NCBI GenBank assembly: GCA_023265495.1 | Contig: JAHFTP010000041.1 | Coordinates: forward strand, 1 to 11,546 | Direction: 5' to 3' | DNA length: 11,546 nucleotides | Origin: Chlamydiota bacterium | GTDB lineage: Bacteria > Chlamydiota > Chlamydiia > Chlamydiales > Rhabdochlamydiaceae | Shown here: in pieces, positions 6,576 through 11,546 of the stretch | How positions within the stretch are numbered: position 1 is the stretch's first letter | Layout of the letters: each line of letters starts with the position of its first letter | Notes under the pieces: model-generated | Databases searched by the model: none | Told to the model about the DNA's origin: nothing | What the model saw: the letters and a program-made list of their open reading frames with translations, nothing else | Position numbers and translations under genes: made by a program

Positions 6576-9500
6576 TCACCTCTCTATAAAAGCAAATTTA
6601 AAATCAACGTAGCCGGTAGATTGCGAGTAGAAGACGTTTTTGACATGCGGCTTTTTTATGTTTCTCTCTTTCTCATAAAAAATGGGTATAACGGGCTTTT
6701 CATGGATCAAAATTTTTTCCGCTTCTGCAAGGTATTTGAGTCGTGTGGAGGGGTCGGGTTCTTGCTGGGCTAAGTCAAGAAGTTGTCTGTATTTGTCATT
6801 GCTCCACTTGGCAAAGTTAATTTCGTGGTTGCGGTGTTTAAAGGCATTGAGCGTATAGATAGGGTCATTGATCCATGATTTCCAATACATGCCTCCCACT
6901 TGATAATCTCCCTTCATCAGTTTTGTGAAGCAGTCATGGAATTCATATCCTTCTGCTCTGCAAGGGACACTAAATACTTGTTGCCATCTCTGTGTGATGA
7001 ATCCCGCAACTTTACTTCTTACACCACTATTGGCATGCATGAGTGTAATAATGGGAAAGCGGTTTTTAGCTAACATAAGCTCATCGAGTGATTCTTCAAA
7101 TAGAGCTTTTGCTTGCTCTATGTTTCCTTTTAGCCTGGAAGGGTCCTGGTTCATGGTATGAGGGAGAGGAAGGGGAGTAGAAGCTGGAAGATCATTATTA
7201 GATAAAAAGGCAGCAAGCTCTTCACGATCTATAGCTAAATCAAAAGCCTGTCTTAATTTGGTGTGATTAAAAGGGAATTTTTCTACGTTGAAAATGCACC
7301 AATAGACTCCCACGGGAATGGAAGAAACAGATTCCTCTTTATTTTCCTCAAAAAAAGGCTCCCACGCTCTGGTAGGTTTGCCGAGCCATTCGATCTCATC
7401 ATTTTTAAACATTTCATTGGCGATAAAGCTATTGTCTTTAGAAATTAAGATCTGCTCTAAGCGCACATGCTCCTTGTCCCAGTAGAAATGGTTTTTTGTG
7501 AATTCATACCTGGTGTTATGTGCAATTTTTTTCACTTGAAAGGGGCCATTGCAAATAAACTGGTCTGATCCTGCCATTCCCCAGTTGGGATGGGTTCTAT
7601 CTATAGCCTGGTGCACGGGAGAGTAGAGGGTATGTGCGGTGAGCTCTAAAAATTCCGGGGTCGGCTGTTCTAGCTCTATAAGCAGCGTAGATGCATCGAT
7701 GGATTTGATGCCCACATCCTCGATGCTGCACTTGCCCTCGTTGACTGCTTTTGCATTTTTAATAGGATAGAAGAAGTATACAAATGGAGTTACAAAATTG
7801 GGGGAAATGATTTTTTTCCACGCGTATTCAAAATCTTGCGCCGTTATAGGATTGCCATTGGACCAATAGCATTTCCTTAATCTAAATAGATACTTCCTAA
7901 AGTCCTTAGCTATTTCAATGCTTTGTGCAATGCCCAGTTCCGGCTTGCCTTCCTTGCTGATCCGAGTAAGCCCTTCAAATAACATTCGTACAATAGTGCA
8001 AGAAATTTCATCGCCGCTAATGCGAGGGTCTAAAGATCTGGGTAGGTCGAAGAAACTCAGTCGTAAGATCTGCTGGTTTTTTACTTTGTTTTTCCAGTGT
8101 TGAATGACCTGATGGACGGCTTCAATGAATTGATTTTGTCTCTTCGGGTCGCTATGTTGCAAAATCAGCCCTGTATACAGGGATCCTTGAAATTGTACAA
8201 AGGTGTGAATGAGAGACTTAGGAGTAAACTCTCTATGCATCAATTTTGATGTGAGCTCTTCTTTGAATGATCCTTCCTGTGTGCGAATGATTGCATATAA
8301 CAGCTCTTTTTTTTCTTCAATTTTGAGAAAGTAGTGCTCCTTTTTGGGGAGCTCCGCTTTCGTTGCCTCTAAAAACAGAGAAAATAATGTCTCAAGCGAA
8401 TGCAGAGGAAGTGTAGCTTGTGTTTCTATAGGGTTTAGTGAGAAGAAGAAGTTTTCTAGTAGTTCATGATTTTTTTGGGATAGGTGGTCAAACGACTCTC
8501 TAAACTGATAGAAAAGCTCACCCTGTTTGAGAATCATGCCGCCATTATAATCGCGGAAAGGGCCAATGGCATCTTCAAGAAGGGTGGCAATTTTTCTGCG
8601 AGCCAAATAAAAATTTACTGAGTAATCTGCTCGAAGTAAGGTGGCTTCTTTGGGGATGCACAAATGAAAGACATTCGCCTCTTTGGGATGATTTTTTTTC
8701 ACTAGCCCGACTTGCTGCACTCTGTCCGGGAGGAATTGCACGGAAGATTGCAATTTTTCAAAGCAAGCTTGCATAGAAGTATGCTCTTTATTTTGTATGC
8801 GCACTAAGATGACAGTAAAATATAATTCAGTGGCCGTTTGCCGGTCTAAGGAGATCATGACTTGAGGGAGATCGGAGAGATATTTCAATTCTTGAGAGAG
8901 GATAAGCAAATTTCTCATCACCTCCTCTTCATTTCGAATCATGAAAATAGAAGGAACAAGCTTTTCAATTCTTTTTTTTAGCTCCTCTTCCAATTCATCT
9001 TGGAAAAGAGAAAACTCCTCTCTAGAGAAATAAGAACCATCTTTTTTTTCAAATTCTATGTAAAGAGTTCGTATGGGATCATCGATTCCTTGGAATGCAT
9101 AAAAAGATCCTTTTACGGTTTGCGCTTCAGGACAGATGCTTTGTACGGCTTGTAGGATGTGAGATTCTTCGAACAATTCATGTTTATCAAAAAGGGACAG
9201 AGCAATGATAAGTCCCAAGACGGGCTTCGAGCCGAACAAAAATTCCAGCTTTGTTTTTGTATAACGTATAAAAAGGTGTCTATTTTCCGGGTCGGTATTA
9301 ATAGCCCTCATGAGATAGGCTCTCATGATGTTATGAGCTGCGATGATCTTTGACATCAATCGATGCGGTCTTGGCTCAATGAACTCCGCTGAAGTTAAAG
9401 CAAAGAAACGGCCCATTTCTATGAATAGGCTTTCATCAAAGTGGCTTGGATATTTTTGCAGTAAGTAGATCAGGTCCTTATGAACGGAGCTGGATTTAGG

Positions 9501-10091
9501 TTGGGAGGATAAGGCCTTGGATTTCAGGATATATTCCTTGAATTTACTTTCCTTTAATGAATGGGAAATATCCCTAGATATGGAGGGGAGATTTTGTAGG
9601 GCTACCATCAAATCTTTTCCTTCTTCAATGACTACCTTCACCTCCATAAGAAAAAGTGTTTCGCAAGGAAAGAGGTCCCAGTGGAAGAAAAGACTTTGGA
9701 GGGATGTAAAATGGAGATTTTTCCCCGGAATCAGCCATTTCTTAAGGATTTCTTGGATCGATTCATCCAAATCTGCATTTTTGTAAGAGGAGAAACATAG
9801 AAAATGTATACACAAACAGTCTGGAGGCGTTAAATTTTCTGTCCAGCTGAACAAAGGAATATGCTCGGAGAGGTCTTGAGAGAACTCATATTTGGTTTTG
9901 GATAGAAGATGCTCCGGTATGATCCGGCGCAGAATTTTTTCCATACCGTGTACATGATCGGCGAGATTTTTTGAGCTCATTCCATAGGAAAAACACGACT
10001 CTATCTGGAAAGGGAAAGTAAGAGTCTCCTCTCGTCTTTCTAGACTATGAAGGGATGGAAGTAAGAATTCTGGGTTTAAAACCTTTGACAT
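6576..10091 (-). CDS. Oligopeptide-binding (SBP_bac_5) domain fused to a ~670-residue unknown N-terminal region, no signal peptide
   Basis: 1171 residues. The C-terminal ~500 residues (from ~675, LRLSFFDLPRSLDP) match the dipeptide/oligopeptide-binding protein family: an opening strand with a SLDP motif, WSNGNPITAQDFEYAWKKI at ~742 (a hallmark of the family), CNGPFQVKK, LRQAFDLAIDRE, and a closing NDPIYTLNAFKHR at ~1075 before a Pro-rich end. OppA/DppA proteins are normally exported and ~530 residues long. Here the domain has no signal peptide and sits behind ~670 residues without recognisable motif. These are mostly charged, with several helical stretches and strand-like hydrophobic runs (for example ELYFTVILVRI), and no membrane segment. 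No permease or ATPase gene is adjacent. SgrR-type regulators show that a cytosolic SBP domain can act as a sensor, but I see no helix-turn-helix to support DNA binding. A sensor, a cytosolic peptide-binding protein or a type III-secreted protein all remain possible. The start has no good Shine-Dalgarno; internal Met codons at ~38 and ~50 are no better, so the longest form is kept. Confidence 0.9.
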   Translation of the reverse strand: MSKVLNPEFLLPSLHSLERREETLTFPFQIESCFSYGMSSKNLADHVHGMEKILRRIIPEHLLSKTKYEFSQDLSEHIPLFSWTENLTPPDCLCIHFLCFSSYKNADLDESIQEILKKWLIPGKNLHFTSLQSLFFHWDLFPCETLFLMEVKVVIEEGKDLMVALQNLPSISRDISHSLKESKFKEYILKSKALSSQPKSSSVHKDLIYLLQKYPSHFDESLFIEMGRFFALTSAEFIEPRPHRLMSKIIAAHNIMRAYLMRAINTDPENRHLFIRYTKTKLEFLFGSKPVLGLIIALSLFDKHELFEESHILQAVQSICPEAQTVKGSFYAFQGIDDPIRTLYIEFEKKDGSYFSREEFSLFQDELEEELKKRIEKLVPSIFMIRNEEEVMRNLLILSQELKYLSDLPQVMISLDRQTATELYFTVILVRIQNKEHTSMQACFEKLQSSVQFLPDRVQQVGLVKKNHPKEANVFHLCIPKEATLLRADYSVNFYLARRKIATLLEDAIGPFRDYNGGMILKQGELFYQFRESFDHLSQKNHELLENFFFSLNPIETQATLPLHSLETLFSLFLEATKAELPKKEHYFLKIEEKKELLYAIIRTQEGSFKEELTSKLMHREFTPKSLIHTFVQFQGSLYTGLILQHSDPKRQNQFIEAVHQVIQHWKNKVKNQQILRLSFFDLPRSLDPRISGDEISCTIVRMLFEGLTRISKEGKPELGIAQSIEIAKDFRKYLFRLRKCYWSNGNPITAQDFEYAWKKIISPNFVTPFVYFFYPIKNAKAVNEGKCSIEDVGIKSIDASTLLIELEQPTPEFLELTAHTLYSPVHQAIDRTHPNWGMAGSDQFICNGPFQVKKIAHNTRYEFTKNHFYWDKEHVRLEQILISKDNSFIANEMFKNDEIEWLGKPTRAWEPFFEENKEESVSSIPVGVYWCIFNVEKFPFNHTKLRQAFDLAIDREELAAFLSNNDLPASTPLPLPHTMNQDPSRLKGNIEQAKALFEESLDELMLAKNRFPIITLMHANSGVRSKVAGFITQRWQQVFSVPCRAEGYEFHDCFTKLMKGDYQVGGMYWKSWINDPIYTLNAFKHRNHEINFAKWSNDKYRQLLDLAQQEPDPSTRLKYLAEAEKILIHEKPVIPIFYEKERNIKKPHVKNVFYSQSTGYVDFKFAFIER

Positions 10092-10138
10092 GAGCGTCGC
10101 TATCTTGCTCTCTTAGCATTAATTTTGTCTAAGTGTAA

Positions 10139-10167
10139 AATTTACGAAACATTAACAAATATTTCAA
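10139..10167 (-). promoter_or_regulatory. Putative promoter of the SBP fusion gene
   Basis: Minus strand TTGAAA (10162-10167), 17-base spacer, TAAATT (10139-10144), ending 47 bases before the ATG. It scores 5/6 and 4/6 against the sigma70 consensus. A 7-bp inverted repeat, TAAGTGT (10130-10136) and ACACTTA (10168-10174), flanks it and could be an operator, or chance in AT-rich DNA. Confidence 0.4.
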
Positions 10168-10171
10168 ACAC

Positions 10172-10509
10172 TTATTTCAGTTTTTTAGCGAATTTTGAGA
10201 AAATATATGGGTAAACGGGTGTGGATTGTGCAATTTTTGTGCCACCGTTCTTTACAGAGTCTTCTTTTGGTGTGATTTCTCGTATCTTGTGAAAGTCAAT
10301 GGTTTGTGGAAATATTCTTTTTTTACCTGTCTAACGCTAATCCTTAGAATTTCAGCTACTTGGTGTTTTAAAATTTCCTCTTTAAGTTTAAGAAAGGCAT
10401 CTAAACGCTCTATCTCATTGATGCTCATATTGATATAGTCCTCTTTCGTGTCAATTATCACTTGGTAATAAATCTTTTATTACTCAAAAGTGGACATTTC
10501 TAAAAAAAG
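10172..10509 (-). mobile_element. Degraded insertion sequence remnant
   Basis: Between the two flanking genes lies ~340 bases of AT-rich DNA with a transposase N-terminal fragment (minus strand). Its likely outer end, around 10481-10500, reads on the minus strand GAAATGTCCACTTTTGAGT, which looks like the TGTCCACTTTT-type end of elements that carry this kind of helix-turn-helix transposase. No matching inverted end is visible on the other side, so the element has lost its centre and probably one terminus. The stretch 10092-10591 contains nothing else I can name apart from the promoters listed. Boundaries are approximate. Confidence 0.4.
10252..10461 (-). pseudogene. Truncated transposase, helix-turn-helix N-terminus only
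   Basis: A 69-codon frame. From Met-12 (codon at 10428) the product reads MSINEIERLDAFLKLKE, then HQVAEILRISVRQVKK. This is the pattern of the N-terminal DNA-binding domain of ISNCY/IS481-like transposases, whose families typically read MS/T-x-x-E-x-x-R, then Q-x-A-A-x-x-L-x-(I/L)-S-x-R-Q-V-(K/R). Full transposases have a DDE catalytic domain of several hundred residues after this; here similarity stops after VRQVKK (~10318) and the frame ends 21 residues later. The break coincides with a run of seven A (minus strand GTAAAAAAAG). In the -1 frame an open stretch continues to a TAA at 10172 and contains a Pro-rich tail (STPVYPYIFSKF) that might be the old transposase C-terminus joined by an internal deletion. 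It cannot encode a working transposase. Confidence 0.5.
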
Positions 10510-10532
10510 CGCTAACAAGTGTTAATAAAACA

Positions 10533-10562
10533 TTGAAGTAAATTTAATTTTTAGTTTATAAT
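10533..10562 (+). promoter_or_regulatory. Sigma70-type promoter of the F-box/ankyrin gene
   Basis: TTGAAG (10533-10538), 18-base spacer, perfect TATAAT (10557-10562). The -10 is 29 bases before the ATG at 10592, and AGAGG (10581-10585) sits six bases before that ATG as the ribosome binding site. The promoter lies just outside the presumed end of the transposon remnant. Confidence 0.6.
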
Positions 10563-10591
10563 TGGCATTACCATGAAAATAGAGGATCTAA

Positions 10592-11546
10592 ATGTCAACT
10601 AATTCAATTACGCCAGAGACTAATTTAACTGCATCAAACATAGTAAGACACATGTCTACCTTTTTGCCAATCGGAGCTTTGTCTTCCGTTCGCGAAACTT
10701 GTCGCACATATGCCGAATCTGTAATACAAGGCCTGCCGTTCCGGCAGGACAGGTTTGGAATTTTGCGGAGAGTGTGTAGTCTTTCAGCTGTCCCCCCCAC
10801 AATCCTTTCCGCAGTAACCCGCATAGCTCAAACGAACCTTCCGGAGCCGATATCTGACAGTAGGAGAGACTTGGGCATGGCTCTTGTAGGGGCTGCCCGC
10901 TATGGTCACATAGAAGCAGTAAATGCTATCATAGGGAGCAGTGGCTTCGCAGATATACCCCCAGAAGCTCTGGGCTCGGCTCTTAAATGGGCTGCCGGCT
11001 GTGGTCGTATAGACGCGCTAAATGCCATCATAGGGAGCAATAGATTCAAAGATATACTCCCAAAAGATCTGGGCTCGGCTCTTGCATTGGCTGCCCAATG
11101 CGGTCATGTAGAAGCAGTAAATGCTATCATAGGGAGCAATAGGTTCGCAGATATACTCACAGAAGATCTGGGCTCGGCTCTTGCATGGGCTGCCCGATGT
11201 AGTCGTGAAGAAGCACTAAATGCTATCATAGGGAGCAATAGGTTCGCAGATATACTCACAGAAGATCTGGGCGAGGCTCTTAAATCGGCTGCCCGATGTA
11301 GTCGTGAAGAAGCGCTAAATGCCATCATAGGGAGCAATAGGTTCGCAGATATATCCACAGGAGATCTGGGCGAGGCTTTTAAATTGGCTGTCCAAAGAGG
11401 TCTCATGGAAGCAGTAAATGCCATCATAGGGAGCAATAGATTTGCAGCCATATTCCCAAAAGCTCTGGGCGAGGCTCTTACGGAGGCTGTCCACTATGGT
11501 CACATAGAAGCAGTAAATGCTATCATAGGGAGCAATAGGTTCGCAG
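10592..11546 (+). CDS. F-box-like and ankyrin-like repeat protein, partial (3' end outside window)
   Basis: The frame is open from ATG 10592 to the window end, 318 codons visible, no stop. Residues ~11-46 contain SNIVRHMSTFLPIGAL followed by SSVRETCRTYAESVI, which fits the second half of an F-box (hydrophobic helix, F/YLP..(D/A)L, then SVR..Cr....). F-box proteins bind SKP1 and recruit substrates to cullin ubiquitin ligases; amoeba-associated bacteria and giant viruses are known to encode them. From D93 onward at least seven 33-residue units follow, consensus D-L-G-x-A-L-x-x-A-A-x-x-G-x-x-E-A-x-N-A-I-I-G-S-N-R-F-A-D-I-L-x-E. The length and the A-L...A-A..G..EAV..I pattern match ankyrin repeats, but the usual T-P-L-H is replaced by G-x-A-L. 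No signal peptide: a cytosolic or type III-secreted product is expected. The natural reading is an effector with the F-box as ubiquitin-ligase adaptor and the repeats as substrate binder. F-box assignment is moderate, repeat assignment strong. Confidence 0.85.
   Translation, partial: MSTNSITPETNLTASNIVRHMSTFLPIGALSSVRETCRTYAESVIQGLPFRQDRFGILRRVCSLSAVPPTILSAVTRIAQTNLPEPISDSRRDLGMALVGAARYGHIEAVNAIIGSSGFADIPPEALGSALKWAAGCGRIDALNAIIGSNRFKDILPKDLGSALALAAQCGHVEAVNAIIGSNRFADILTEDLGSALAWAARCSREEALNAIIGSNRFADILTEDLGEALKSAARCSREEALNAIIGSNRFADISTGDLGEAFKLAVQRGLMEAVNAIIGSNRFAAIFPKALGEALTEAVHYGHIEAVNAIIGSNRFA
10732..10748. repeat. GC-rich perfect hairpin inside the F-box gene
   Basis: CCTGCCG, loop TTC, CGGCAGG: a perfect 7-bp stem with a 3-base loop. 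It lies between the F-box-like segment and the repeats, about 140 bases after the start codon. No T-tract follows, so it is not a standard terminator. It may be a chance product of coding Leu-Pro-Phe-Arg-Gln. Confidence 0.6.
10868..11546 (+). repeat. 99-bp in-frame tandem repeat array (at least 7 units)
   Basis: The block ATCATAGGGAGCA recurs every 99 bases, with the preceding AAT codon at 10922, 11021, 11120, 11219, 11318, 11417 and 11516. Units 3 to 5 are the most alike, with stretches of more than 50 identical bases from one unit to the next (for example from 11120 and from 11219). The first unit and units 6-7 are more diverged. The array continues past the window end. Near-identity including third codon positions points to recent expansion or gene conversion rather than old protein-level selection alone. 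Confidence 0.95.

Noticed and set aside
10573..10602. Nine-codon ORF (MKIEDLNVN) overlapping the F-box gene start
   Set aside because: No ribosome binding site before it and no feature of a known leader peptide; probably chance.
10588..10824. 78-codon minus-strand frame opposite the F-box region
   Set aside because: Antisense to a better supported gene, no recognisable product.
11104..11503. Open frames on the minus strand across the repeat array (repeated SANLLLPMMAFSAS-type peptides)
   Set aside because: They are the mirror of the 99-bp coding repeats. The plus frame has promoter, ribosome binding site and a recognisable protein family.
10868..11546. CRISPR-like regular repetition
   Set aside because: The 99-bp period is wholly coding, in one open frame, with no repeat/spacer alternation.

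Overview
The window reads as a chromosomal stretch of an amoeba- or protist-associated member of the Chlamydiae (Parachlamydia/Waddlia/Criblamydia-like). This is inference. It rests on an F-box plus ankyrin-like ORF, a tandem SH2-like ORF, a degraded transposon, compact operons and a cytosolic-looking oligopeptide-binding fusion. No marker gene fixes the taxon, and another host-adapted intracellular bacterium cannot be excluded.

Layout. Positions 3-4636 (minus) hold a two-gene operon read from a good sigma70-type promoter at 4662-4689. It encodes a 916-residue exported TPR protein and, through an ATGA overlap, a 628-residue single-pass membrane protein with a von Willebrand A domain. A divergent, separately translated 10-TM DMT/EamA-type transporter follows at 4845-5774 (plus). 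It ends at a perfect 12-bp stem-loop that also faces the convergent gene at 5837-6472. That convergent gene (minus) encodes a 211-residue soluble protein made of two SH2-like repeats. Upstream of it on the same strand lies a very large gene (6576-10091, 1171 aa). Its last ~500 residues are a dipeptide/oligopeptide-binding protein domain (SBP_bac_5), and its first ~670 residues are unrecognised. It has no signal peptide.

From about 10100 to 10590 the DNA is AT-rich and carries the wreck of an insertion sequence: a transposase N-terminal helix-turn-helix, then a frame break. To its right, with its own promoter (10533-10562) and ribosome binding site, begins a plus-strand gene that runs off the window. 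It has an F-box-like N-terminus followed by at least seven 33-residue (99-bp) ankyrin-like repeats, nearly identical at DNA level.

How the parts may work together. The TPR/VWA pair probably forms an envelope-associated protein complex; the ATGA coupling suggests fixed stoichiometry. The SH2-like protein and the F-box/ankyrin protein are both built from eukaryote-type interaction modules (phosphotyrosine-type binding and SKP1-cullin ubiquitin ligase recruitment) and are the best candidates for host-directed effectors. The SBP fusion between them may be a cytosolic peptide sensor rather than a transporter part. These roles are inferred from domain resemblance only.
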